Assembly: GCA_014058105.1 (NCBI GenBank)
Contig: JACGCM010002692.1
Span: 62,001 to 126,000 of the forward strand
Direction: 5' to 3'
Source: Kingdonia uniflora
Taxonomy: Eukaryota; Streptophyta; Magnoliopsida; Ranunculales; Circaeasteraceae
DNA: 64,000 bases
Shown: in pieces, positions 51,627-63,700 of the stretch
Position numbering within the stretch: position 1 is the stretch's first letter
Layout of the letters: the number at the start of each line of letters is the position of its first letter
Position numbers and translations under genes: made by a program
Notes under the pieces: model-generated
Database searches by the model: none
What the model saw: only the letters and a program-made list of their open reading frames with translations
What the model was told of the DNA's origin: nothing

Positions 51627-54597
51627 CATGTTGATGGTCAAAATGAAACTCCTAAAATGGATCCAACCTCACAAACGTGTTGCCTGGAGCTTCACAGAAT
51701 TGCGATCTAACGCATCGGAGAGGTTCGAAATCCGTACCGGTCAAATCATCAAACCGGGAGTATTGTGGTTCATTTGGTAACTATCCTTGCCCATTGTCGG
51801 AGGAAACGATACTCTTAAAAATGATCCAACCTCTCAATCGAGTTGTCGCAGCAAATCTTCCCAGAATTGCGATCTAACGCATCAGAGAGGTTTAAAATCC
51901 GTACCGGTCAAAACTACAAACTGGGAGTATTGTGATTCATTTTGAAACTATCCTAGCATGTTGTTGTTAGAAACAAAACTTTTTAAAATGATCCAACCTC
52001 TCAAACAGGTTGCCGGCAGCCAAGCTACTCAGAATTATGATCAAACGCATCTGCGAGGTATGAAATCCGTACCGGTCAAAACTTCTAAATGGGAGTATTG
52101 TGATTCAGTTGGTAACAATCCATGCTTGTTTTCGATCGAAATTTTTTTTTTAAAAAGGATCAAGCATCTTAAACAAGTTTTCTGTATCCAGGCTTCTCAA
52201 AATTTGGATCTAAGGCATCAGAGAGGTAGAGAATCCGTACCGGTCATTAATTCAAGCCAGGAGTATTGTGAATTATTTGGTAACTATCCAAGCATGTTGT
52301 CGGTCGTAATAAAACACTTTAAAATGATCCAACCTGTCAAGTGAGTAGTCGGTAGCCAAGCTTCACAGAATTGCGATCTAACGTATCGGAGTGGTACGAA
52401 TTCCGCACCGGTCAAGCAATATTCTGGGAGTATTGTGATTCATTTGGTAACAATCCAAGCAAGTTGTTGGCCAAAACGAAAATATAACATCTCAAACGAG
52501 TTGCCGGTAGCCAAGCGTCTCAGAAATGTGATCTAACGCATCGGAGAGGTACGAAATCCGTACCGGACAAAACTTCAAACCGGGAGTATAGCGATTTATT
52601 TGGTAAGTATCCAAGCATGTTGTTGGTCAAAGCGAAACTCTTAAATTGGATCCAACCTCAGAAACGTATTGCCGGCAGCTTCTAAGAATTTCGATCTAAG
52701 GCATCAGAGAGGTTCAAAATTCGTTCCGGTCAAAGCATTAAACCGAGAGTATTGAGATTCATTTGCAAACTATCCTAGCATGTTGTTGGTCTAAAAGAAA
52801 CCCTTAAAAATGATCCAACCGCTAAAATGAGTTGTCGGTAGACAAGCACCACAGAATTGGGTCTAAAGAATCGGAGAGGTACGAAATCCGTACCAGTCAA
52901 AATTTCAAATCGGGAGTAATGTGATTTATTTGGTAAGTATCGAAGCATGTTGTTGGTCGAAATGAAACTCTTAAAAAGGATCCAACCTCACAAAGGTGTT
53001 ACCGGCAGCTTCTCAGAATTTCGATTTAACGCATCGGAAAGGTTCGAAATTCGTTCCGGTTAAAGCATTTAACCGGGTGTATTGTGATTCATTTGGTAAC
53101 TATCCTAGTATGTTGTCGGTCTAAAAGAAACTCTTAAAAATGATCCAACCTCTTAAATGAGTTGTCGGTAAACAAGCTTCACATAATTGAGATCTAAAGA
53201 ATTTGAGAGGTAAGAAATCCTTACCGGTAAAAACATCAAACCGGGTGTATTGTGATTCATTTGATAAGTATCCAAGCATGTTGTTGGTCAAAACGAAACT
53301 CTTAAAATAGATCCAACCTCACAAACGTGTTGCCGGCAGCTTCTTAGAATTGCGATCTAACGCATCAGAGAGGTCCGAAATCTGTACCGGTCAAAACATC
53401 AAACCGGGAGTATTGTGGTTCATTTGGTAACTATCCTTGCATGTTGTCGGACGAAACGATACTCTTAAAAATGATCCAACCTCTCAATCGAGTTGTCGGC
53501 AGCCAATCTTCTCAAAATTTCGATCAAACGTATCGGAGAGGTTCGAAATCCGTACCTGTCAAAACATCAAGCCGGGAGTATTGTGATTCATTTTGAAACT
53601 ATCCGAGCATATTGTCGGTAGAAACGAAACTCTTTAAAATGATCCAACCTCTCAAACAGGTTGCCGGCAGCCAGGCTTCTCAGAATTGCGATCTAACGCA
53701 TCGCCGAGGAATGAAATCCGTACCGGTCAAAACTTCTAAATGAGAGTATTGTGATTCAGTTGCTAACAATCCGTTCTTGATTTCGGTCGAAACAAAATTG
53801 TTAAAAACAATCCATCCTCATAAACAAGTTTTCAGTATCCAAGCTTCTCAGAATTGGGATCTAAAGCATCAGAGAGGTAGAGAATCCGTACCGGTCATTA
53901 ATTCAAGCCAGGAGTATTGTGAATTATTTGGTAACTATCCTAGAATGTTGTCGGTCGTAATGAAACTCTTTAAAATGATCCAAACTCTCAAGAGAATTGC
54001 CGGTAGCCAAGCTTCTCAAAATTGCGATCTAACGCATCAGAGAGGTACGAATTCCGCACCGGTCAAACAATATTCCGGGAGTATTGTGATTCATTTGGTA
54101 ACAATCCAAGTAAGTTGTTGGCCAAAACAAAAATCTAACATCTCAAACGAGTTACCGGTTGCCAAGCTTCTCAGAATTGCGATCTAACTCATCGAAGAGG
54201 TAGGAAATCCGTACCGGTCAAAACATCAAACCGAGAGTATAGCAATTTATTTGGTAAGTATCCAAACATGATGTTGGTCAAAACGAAACTCTTAAATTGG
54301 ATCCAAGATCACAAACGTGTTGCCGGCAGCTTCTCAGAATTTTGATATAACGCTTCGAAGAGGTTCGAAATCCGTATCGGTCAAAACTTCAAACCGGGAG
54401 TATTGTGATTCATTTTGAAACTATCCTAGCATGTTGTCGGTAGAAACGAAACTCTTTAAAATGATCCAGCCTCTCGAACAAGTTGTCGGCAGCCAAGCAT
54501 CACAGAATTGCGATCTAACGCATCTGCGAGATATGAAATCCATACCGGTCAAAACTTCTAAATGGGAGTATTGTGATTCAGTTGGTAACAATCCTTC

Positions 54598-54723
54598 CTT
54601 GTTTTCGGTCGAAACAAAAGTGTTAAAAACAATCCAGCATCTCAAACAAGTTTTCAGTATCCAAGCTTCTCAGAAATGGGATCTAAACCGGGAGTATTGC
54701 GATTCATTTGGTAAGTATCCAAG
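54598..54723 (+). repeat. Truncated C monomer (126 bp), C to K junction
   Basis: AGAAATGGGATCTAAA continues as CCGGGAGTATTGCG, dropping 42 bp including the CATTAATTC signature. The next unit is K rather than the expected D, so the exchange also removed D and P. Confidence 0.8.
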
Positions 54724-56045
54724 CATGTTGTTGGTCAAAACGAAACTCTTCAAATGGATCCAACCTCACAAACGTGTTGCCGGCAGCTTCTCAGAATTGC
54801 GATCTAACGCATCGAAGAGGTTTGAAATTCGTACCAGTCAAAACATCAAACCGGGAGTATTGTGGTTCATTTGGTAACTATCCTTGCACGTTGTCGGATG
54901 AAACAATACTCTTAAAAACGATCCAACCTCTCAATCGAGTTGTCGGCAGCAAATCTTCTCAGAATTGAGATCTAACGCATCGGAGAGGTTCAAAATCTAT
55001 TACGGTCAAAACTTCAAACCGGGAGTATTGTGATTCATTTTGAAACTATCCTAGCATGTTGTCGGTAGAAACGAAACTCTTTAAAATGTTCCAACCTCCC
55101 AAACAAGTTGCCGGCTGCCAAGCTTCTCAGAATTTCGATCTAACACATCTGCGAGGTATGAAATCTGTACCGGTCAAAACTTCTAAATGGGAGTATTGTG
55201 ATTCAGTTGGTAAACAATCCTTGCTTGTTTTTGGTCGAAACAAAAGTGTTAAAAATGATCCAGCCTCTCAAACAAGTTTTCAGTATCCAAGATTCTCTGA
55301 ATTTGGATCTAAAGCATCAGAGAGGTAGAGAATCTGTACCGGTCATTAATTGAAGCCAGGAGTATTGTGAATTATTTGGTAACTATCCTAGCATGTTGTC
55401 GATCGTAATGAAACTCTTTAAAATGAGCCAACCACTCAAGCGAGTTTCCGATAGCCAAGCTTCACAGAATTGCGATCTAAGGCATCGGAGTGGCACGAAT
55501 TCCGCACCAATTAAACAAATTCCGGGAGTATTGTGATTCATTTGGTAACAATCTAGGCAAGTTGTTGGTCGATACGAAAATCCAGCATCTCCAACGAGTT
55601 GCAGGTATCCAAGCATCTCAGAATTGCGATCTAACGCATCGGAGAGCTACGAAATCCGTACCGGTCAAACCTTCAAACCGGGAATTTAGCGATTTATTTG
55701 GTAACTATCCAAGTGTGCTGTTGGTCAAAGCGAAACTCTTAATATGGATCCAACCTCACAAACGTGTTTCCGGCAGCTTTGCAGAATTTCGATCTAATGC
55801 ATCGGAGAGGTTCGAAATTCGTTCCTGTCAAAGCATTAAACCGGGAGTATTGTGATTCATTTGGTAACTATCCTAGCATGTTGTTGGTCTAAAAAAAACT
55901 CTTAATAAATGATCCAAGCTCTAAAATGAGTTGTCGATAGAGAAGCTTCACAAAATTGGGATCTAAAGAATCGGAGAGATGCGAAATCCGTCCCGGTCAA
56001 AACGTCAAACCGGGAGTATTGCGATTCATTTGGTAAGTATCCAAG

Positions 56046-56208
56046 CATGTTGTTGGTCAAAACAAAACTTTTAAAATGGATCCAACCTCACAAACGTGTT
56101 GCCGGCAGCTTCTCAGAATTGCGATCTAATGCATCGGAGAGGCTCGAAATTCGTTCAGGTCAAAGCATTAAACCGGGAGTATTGTGATTCATTTGCTAAC
56201 AATCCTAG
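56046..56208 (+). repeat. Example of monomer type K (163 bp)
   Basis: Type K has AAAATGGATCCAACCTCACA, then GTTGCCGGCAGCTTCTCAG: five bases are missing compared with CAGCCAAGCTTCTCAG, which removes the HindIII site and breaks the long reading frame. It also has GGTCAAAGCATTAAACCGGG. It normally follows P and precedes L. Confidence 0.85.
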
Positions 56209-57873
56209 TATGTTGTCGGTCTAAAAGAAACTCTTAAAAATGATCCAACCTCTAAAATGAGTTGTCGGTAGACTTCACAGAATTGGGATCTAAAGAATCA
56301 GAGAGATAAGAAATCCGTACCGGTAAAAACATCAAACCGGGAGTATTGCGATTCATTTGGTAAGTATCCAAGCCTGTTGTTGGTCAAAACGAAACTCTTT
56401 AAAATAATCCAGCCTCTCAAACATGTTGCCGGCAGCCAAGTTTCTCAGAATTACGATCTAACGCATCAGAGAGGTTCGAAATCCGTAACGATCATAACAT
56501 CAAACTGGGAGTATTGTGGTTCATTTGGTAACTATCATTGCATGCTGTCGGATGAAACGATACTCTTAAAAATGATCCAACCTCACAATAGAGTTATCGG
56601 CAGCCAATCTTCTAAGAATTGCGATCTAACGCTTCGAAGAGGTTCGAAATCTGTACCGGTCAAAACCTCAAACCGGGAGTAGTGTGATTCATTTTGAAAC
56701 TATCCTAGCATGTTGTGGGTTGAAACGATACCCTTTTAAATTATCCAACCTCTCAAACAAGTTGCCTGCAGCCAAACATCTCAGAATTGCGATCTAATGC
56801 ATCGGCGAGGTATGAAATCCGTACCGGTCAAAACTTTTAAATGGGAGTATTATGATTCATTTGGTAACAATCCTTGCATGTTTTTGGTAGAAACAAAAGT
56901 GTTAAAAATGATCCAGCTTCTCAAACAAGTTATCGGTATCCAAGCTACGCAGAATTGGGATCTAAAGCATCAGTGAGGCGAAAAATCCGTACCGATCAGT
57001 AATTCAACCCAAGAGTATTATGAACTATTTGGTAACTATCCTAGCATGTTTTCGGTCATTATGAATCTCTTTAAAATTATCCAACCACTCAAGCGAGTTG
57101 CCGGTAGCCAAGCTTCATAGAATTGCGATCTAACGCATTGGAGTAGTACAAAATCCGTACCGGTCAAAACAGGATACCGGAAGTGTTGTGATTCATTTGG
57201 TTGCAATCCAAGCAATTTGTTGGACGATACAGAAATTAAACAACTAAAACAGGTTGACGGTAGCCATGCATCTATTAATTGGGATCTAACGCATCGGAGA
57301 GGTACGAAAACCGTAGCGGTTAAAACTTCAAACCGGGAGTATTGTGATTCATTTGGTAAGTATCCAAGCATGTTCTCGGCCTAAATGAATCTCTTAAAAG
57401 TGATCCAATCTCTCAAACGAATTACCGGTAGCCAAGCTTCTAAGAATTTCGATTTAACGCACCAGAGAGGTACGAAATCTATTATCGGTCAAAACTTCAA
57501 TGCGGGAGTATTGTGATTCATTTTGAAACATTCCTAGCAAGTTGTCGGTCGAAATGAAACTCTTAAAAATGATCCATCCTCTCAAATGAGTTGCCGGCTG
57601 CCAAGCTTCCCAGAATTGCGATCTAAAGCATCGAAGATGTTCGAAATGCGTATCGGTCAAAACATCAAACCGGGAGTATTGCGGTTCATTTGGTAACTAT
57701 CCTTGCATGTTGTCGGACGAAACGAAACTCCTAAAAATGATCCAACCTCCCAATCAAGTTGTCGGCAGCCAAGCTTCTCAGAATTGCGATCTAACTCATC
57801 GGAGAGGTATGAAATCCGTACCGGTCAAATCTTATAAGCGGGAGTATTGTGATTCATTTGGTAACAATCCTTG

Positions 57874-58114
57874 CATGTTTTCAGTCAAAGCAAAAGTGTT
57901 AAAAATAATCCAGCCTCTCAAACAAGTTGTCGGTATCCTAGCTTCTTAGAATTGGTATCTAAAGCTTTAGAGAAGTGCAAAATTCGTACCGGTCATTAAT
58001 TAAACCCAGGAGTATTGTGATTCATTTGGCTACCGGCACTAGAGAGCTACGAAATCTGTTATCGTTCAAAACTTCAATGCGGGAGTATTGTGATTCATTT
58101 AGAAACAATCCTAG
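57874..58114 (+). repeat. C/M fused pair (241 bp)
   Basis: A C unit reads through to GATTCATTTGGC and joins TACCGGCACTAGAGAG, the middle of an M unit. About 95 bp are missing, together with the D unit that normally follows C. Confidence 0.75.
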
Positions 58115-58450
58115 CATGTAGTCGGTCGAAACAAAACTCTTAAAAACGTTCCATCCTCTCAAACGAGTTGCTGGTTGCCAAGCTTCTCAAAATTACGATC
58201 TAACGCCTCAGAGAGGTTCGAAATCCGTACCAGTCAAAATATCAAACCGGGAGTATTGTGGTTCATTTCGTAACTATCCCTGCATGTTGTCGGACGAAAC
58301 GATACTCTTAAAAATGATCCAACCTCTCAATCGAGTTGTTGGCAGCCAATCCTCTCAGAATTGCGATCTAATGCTTCGAAGAGGTTCGAAATCCGTACCG
58401 GTCAAAACATCAAATCGGGAGTATTGTGATTCATTTTGAAACTATCCTCG

Positions 58451-58618
58451 CATGTTGTCGGTAGAAACAAAACTCTTTAAAATGATCCAACCTCTCAAAC
58501 AAGTTGCCGGCAGCCAAGCTTCTCAGAATTGCGATCTAACGCATCGGCGAGGTATGAAATCCGTACCGGTCAAAACTTCTAAATGGGAGTAATGTGATTC
58601 AGTTGGTAGCAATCCTTG
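58451..58618 (+). repeat. Example of monomer type X
   Basis: Type X resembles B at its right end (GGCGAGGTATGAAATCCG, CTTCTAAATGGGAGTA, ATTCAGTTGG) but has CTCTTTAAAATGATCC and CTCAAACAAGTTGCCGGCAG on the left. It is characteristic of the 48-59 kb block and precedes C. Confidence 0.75.
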
Positions 58619-58900
58619 CTTGTTTCCGGTTGAAACAAAAGTGTTAAAAATAATCCAGCCTCCCAAACAAGTTTTCAGTATCCAAGCTTCTCAGAATTGG
58701 GATCTAAAGGATCAGAGAGGCAGGGAATCCCTACCAGTCATTAATTCAAGCCAGGAGTATTTTGAATTATTTGGTAACGATCCTAGCATGTTGTTAGTCA
58801 TAATGAAATTCTTTAAAATGATCCAACCACTCAAGCGAGTTGCCGGTAGCCAAGCTTTACAGAATTGCGATCTAAGGCATCGGAGTGGTACGAATTCCGC

Positions 58901-60760
58901 ACCGGCCAAACAATATTCCGGGAGTATTGTGATTCATTTGGTAACAATCCAAGCAAGTTGTTGGCCGATGCAAAAATCTAACATCTCAAACGAGTTGCAT
59001 GAAGCCAAGATTCTCAGAAATGCGATTTAACGCATCGGCGAGTTACGAAATTCGTACCGGTCAAAACTTCAAACCGGGAGTATAGCGATTTATTTGGTAA
59101 GTATCCAAGCATGTTGTTAGTCAAAGCGAAACTCTTAAATTAGATCCAACCTCACAAACTTGTTGCCGGCAGCTTCTCAGAATTTTGATCTAACGCATCG
59201 GAATGGTTCGAAATTCAATCCGGTTTAAGCATTAAACTGGGAGTATTGTGATTCATTTCGTAACTATCCTAGCATGTGTTGGTCTAAAAGAAGCTCTTAA
59301 AAATGATCCAACCTCTAAAATGAATTTTCGGTAGACAAGCTTTACAGAATTGGGATCTAAAGACTCGGAAAGGTACGAAATCCGTACCGGTCAAAGCTTC
59401 AAACCCGGCGTATTGCGATTCATTTGGTAAGTATCCAAGCATGTTGTTGGTCAAAACAAAACTCTTAAAATCGATCCTACCTCACAAACGTGTTGCCGGC
59501 AGATTCTCAGAATTGCGATCTAACGCATCGGAGGGGTTTAAAATTCGTTCCGGTCAAAGCATTAAGCCGGGAGTATTGTGATTCATTTGGTAACTATCCT
59601 AGTATGTCGTCGGTCTAAAAGAAACTCTTAAAAATGATCCAATCTCTAAAATGAGTTGTCGGTAGACAAGCTTCACAGTATTGGGATCTAAAGAATTTGA
59701 GAGGTAAGAAATTCGTACCGGTCAAAATATCAAACCGGGAGTATTGCGATTCATTTGAAAATATCCAAGCATGTTGTTGGTCAAAACCAAACTCTTAAAA
59801 TGGATCCAACCTCACAAATGTGTTGCCGGCAGCTTCTCAGAATTGCGATCTTACGCATCGGAGAGGTACGAAATCCGTACCGGTCAAAACTTCAAACTGG
59901 GAGTATAGCGATTTATTTGGCAAGAATCCAAGCATTTTGTTGGGCAAAACAAAAATCTTAAATTGGATCCAACCTTCCAAACGTGTTGCCGGCAGCTTCG
60001 CAGAATTTCGATCTAATGCATCCGAGAGGTTCGAAATTCGTTCCTGTCAAAGCATTAAACCAGGAGTATTGTGATTCATTTGGTAACTATCCTAGCATGT
60101 TGTTGGTCTAAAAGAAACTCTTAAAAAATGATCCAAGCTCTAAAATGAGTTGTCGGTAGAGAAGCTTCACAGAATTGGGATCTAAAGAATCGGAGAGGTG
60201 CAAAATCCGTATCGGTCAAAACTTCAAACCGGGAGTATTACGATTCATTTGGTAAGTATCCAAGCATGTTGTTGGTCAAAACAAAACTCTTAAAATGGAT
60301 CCAACCTCACAAACGTGTTGCCGGCAGCTTCTCAGAATTACGATCTTACGCATCGGAGTGGTACGAAATCCGTACCGGTCAAAACTTCAAGCCGAAAGTA
60401 TAGCAATTTATTTGGCAAGTATCCAAGCATGTTGTTGGTCAAAACTAAACTCTTAAATTGGATCCAACCTCACAAACGTGTTGCCGACAGCTTCTCAGAA
60501 TTTTGATCTAAGGCATCGGAGAAGTTTGAAATTCGTTCCGGTCAAAGCATTAAACCGGGAGTATTGTGATTCATTTGGTAACTATCTTAGGATGTTCTTG
60601 TTCTAAAAGAAACTCTTAAAAATGATCAAATCTCTAAAATGAGTTGTTGGTAGACAAACCTCACAGATTTGGGATCTAAAGAATCAGTGAGGTACGAAAT
60701 CCGTACCGGTAAAAATTTCAAACCGGGAGTATTGTGATTTATTTGGTAAGTATCAAAGCA
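58901..60760 (+). repeat. Array block 11: K-L dimers and (K/P)-K-L trimers
   Basis: From about 59.1 kb K and L alternate as a roughly 325-bp dimer. Then a K/P chimera, K and L form a 495-bp trimer present twice: the private CGATCTTACG box occurs near 59846 and 60341. Part of this block matches 55.77-55.95 kb at an offset of 4219 bp, with shared private variants such as GTAGAGAAGCTTCAC. Low unit number and shared private changes suggest recent expansion. Confidence 0.75.
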
Positions 60761-63700
60761 TGTTGTCGGCCGAAATAAAGCTCTTAAAAATGATCCAACC
60801 TCCCAAACGAATTACCGGTAGCCAAGCTTCTAAGATTTTCTATCTAATGCTCTAGAGAGGTACAAAATTTGTACCGGTCAAAACTTCAATGCGGGAGTAT
60901 TGTGAATCATTTTGAAACAATCCTAGCATATGGTCGGCCGAAACGAAGCTCCTAAAAATGATCCATCCTCTCAAACGAGTTGTCGGCTGCCAAGCTTCAC
61001 AGAATTGCGATCTAACGCATCGGAGAGGTTCAAAATCTGTACCGGTTAAAACTTCAAACCGGGAGTATTGTGGTCCATTTTGTATCTATTCTTGCATATT
61101 GTCGGACGGAACGAAACTCTTAAAAATGATCTAACCTCTTAATCGAGTTGTCTGCAGCTAAGCTTCTCAGAATTGCGATATAACGCATCAGAGAGGTATG
61201 AAATCCGTACCGGTCAAAACTTCTAATTAGGAGTATCGTGATTCATTTGGTAACAATCCTCGCATGTTTTCGGTCGAAACAAAAGTGCTAGAAATGATCC
61301 AGCCTCTCAAGCAAGTTGTCGGTATCCAAGCTTCTCTGAATTGGGATCTAAAGCATTAGAGAGGTGCAAAATTCGTACCGGTCATTAATTCAAACCAGGA
61401 GTATTGTGAATTATTTGGTAACTATCCTAGCATGTTTTCAGTCGTAATGAAACTCTTAAATATTACCAACCTCTCTAGCGAGTTGCCGGTATCCAAGCTT
61501 CTCAGAATTACGATCTAACGCATTGGAGTCGTCTGAAATCCGCACCGGTCAAAACAAGATAGGGGGTGTATTTTAATTCATTTGGTAGCAATCCAAGCCA
61601 GTCGTTGGTCGATACGATAATTCAACATCTCAAACGGGTTGCCGGTAGCCATGCATCTCTGAATTGGGATCTAACGCATCGGAGAGGTACGAAATTCGTA
61701 CCGCTCAAAACTTCAAACAGGGAGCATTGTAATTCATTTGGTAATTATCAATGCATGTTCTCGGCCGATATGAAACTCTTTAAATTATCCAACCACTCAA
61801 ACGAATTGCCGGTAGCCAAGCCTCTAAGTATTTCGATCTAACGCACCAGAGAGTTTCAAAATCTGTTATCGGTCAAAACTTCAATGCGGGTGTATTGTGA
61901 TTAATTTTGAAACAATCCTAGCATGTTGTCGCTCAAAATGAAACTCTTAAAAATGATCCATCCTCTCAAACGAGTTGCCGGGAGCCAAGCTTCTCAGAAT
62001 TGCGATCAAACAGAGCGGAGATGTTGAAATTCGTACCGGTCAAAACATCAAACGGGGAGTATTGTGGTTCATTTGGCAACTATCCTTGCATGTTGTTGGA
62101 CGAAACGATACTCTTAAAAATGATCCAATCTCTCAATCGAGTTGTCGGCAACCAAGCTTCACAGAATTGCGATCTAACGCATCGGAGAGGTTCGAAATCC
62201 TTACCGGTCAAAACATCAAACCTGGAGTATTGTGATTCATTTTGAAACTATCCTAGCATGTTGTCGGTCGAAACGAGACTCTTTAAAATGATCCATCCTC
62301 TCAAACAAGTTGTCGCTAGCCAAGCTTCACAGAATTGCGAACTAACGCATCGGACAGGTACGAAATACGTACCGGTCAAAACTTCAATGCGGGAGTATTG
62401 TGAATCATTTTGAAACAATCCTAGCATCTTGCCGGTTGAAGCAAAACTATTAAAAATGATCTAACATCTCAAATGAGTTATCTGCAGCCAAGCTACTCAG
62501 AATTGTGATCTAACGCATTAGAGAGGTTCAAAATCCGTACCTGCCAAAACATCAAACCGGGAGTATTGCGGTTCCTTTGGTAACTATCCTTGCATGTTGT
62601 CGGACGAAACGAAACTCTTAAAAACGATCCAACCTCTCAATCGAGTTGTCGGCGGCCAAACTTCTCAGAATTGCGATCTAACGCATCGGAGAGGTATTAA
62701 ATCGGTACCGGTCAAAACTTTTAAACGGGAGTATTTTGATTCATTTGGTTACAATCCTTGAATGCTTTCGGTCGAAACAAAAGTGTTAAAAATGACCCAG
62801 CCTCACAAACAAGTTGTCAGTATCCAAGCTTCTCACAATTGGGATCTAAAGCATCAGAGAGGTGGAAAATCCGTACCTGTCATTAATTCAAGCCCGGAGT
62901 ATTGTGAATTATTTGGTAACTATCCTAGCATGTTGTCGGTCATAAATAAACTCTTTAAAATTATCCAACCACTCAAGCGAGTTGCCAGTAGCCAAGCTTC
63001 ACATAATTGCGATATAACGCATCGGAGTGGTACGAATTCCGCACCGGTTAAATCAATATTCTGGGAGTATTGTGATTCATTAGGTAACAATCCAAGAAAA
63101 TTGATGGTCGATACGAAAATCTAACATCTCAAACGAGTTTCCGGCAGCCAAGCTTCAAGGAATTTCGGACTAACGCATCGGAGAGGTACGAAATCCGTAC
63201 CGGTCAAAACTTCAAGCCGAGAGTATTGCGATTCATTTGGTAAGTATCCAAGCATGTTGTTGGTCGAAACAAAGCTCTTAAAATGGATCCAACCTCACAA
63301 ACGTGTTGCTGGCAGCTTCACAGAATTGCGATCTAACGCATCGGAGTATTTCGAAATCCGTTCCGGTCAAAGCATTAAACCGGGTGTATTGTGATTCATT
63401 TGGTAACTATCCTAGCATGCTTCCGGTCTAAAGAAAATTCTAAAAAATTCTCCAACCTCTAAAATGAGTTGCCGGTAGACAAGCTTCACGGAATTGGGAT
63501 CTAAAGAATCGGAGAGGTTCGAAATTCGTACCAGTCAAAATTTCAAACCGGGAGTATTGTGATTTATTTGGTAAGTATCCAAGCATGTTGTCGGCCGAAA
63601 TTGAACTCTTATAAATGATCCAACATCTCAAACAAATTGCCGGTAGCCAAGCTTCTAAGAATTTCGATATAACACACCAGAGAGGTACGAAATCGGTACC

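Larger units (their letters stand above)
48101..58900 (+). repeat. Array block 10: K/A-B-X-C-D-P-K-L repeat of 1.3-1.75 kb, marked by loss of the HindIII site
   Basis: The B-type unit in this block reads CCAATCTTCTC or CAAATCTTCTC where most units have CCAAGCTTCTC, abolishing the HindIII site. The variant box starts at 48104, 49092, 50575, 51854, 53505, 54952 and 56606, with a related CAATCCTCTC at 58348. Spacings are 988, 1483, 1279, 1651, 1447, 1654 and 1742 bp. Each repeat is K/A, B, X, C, D, P, K, L, with optional extra K-L pairs. Private variants confined to one block show local homogenisation. Confidence 0.8.
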
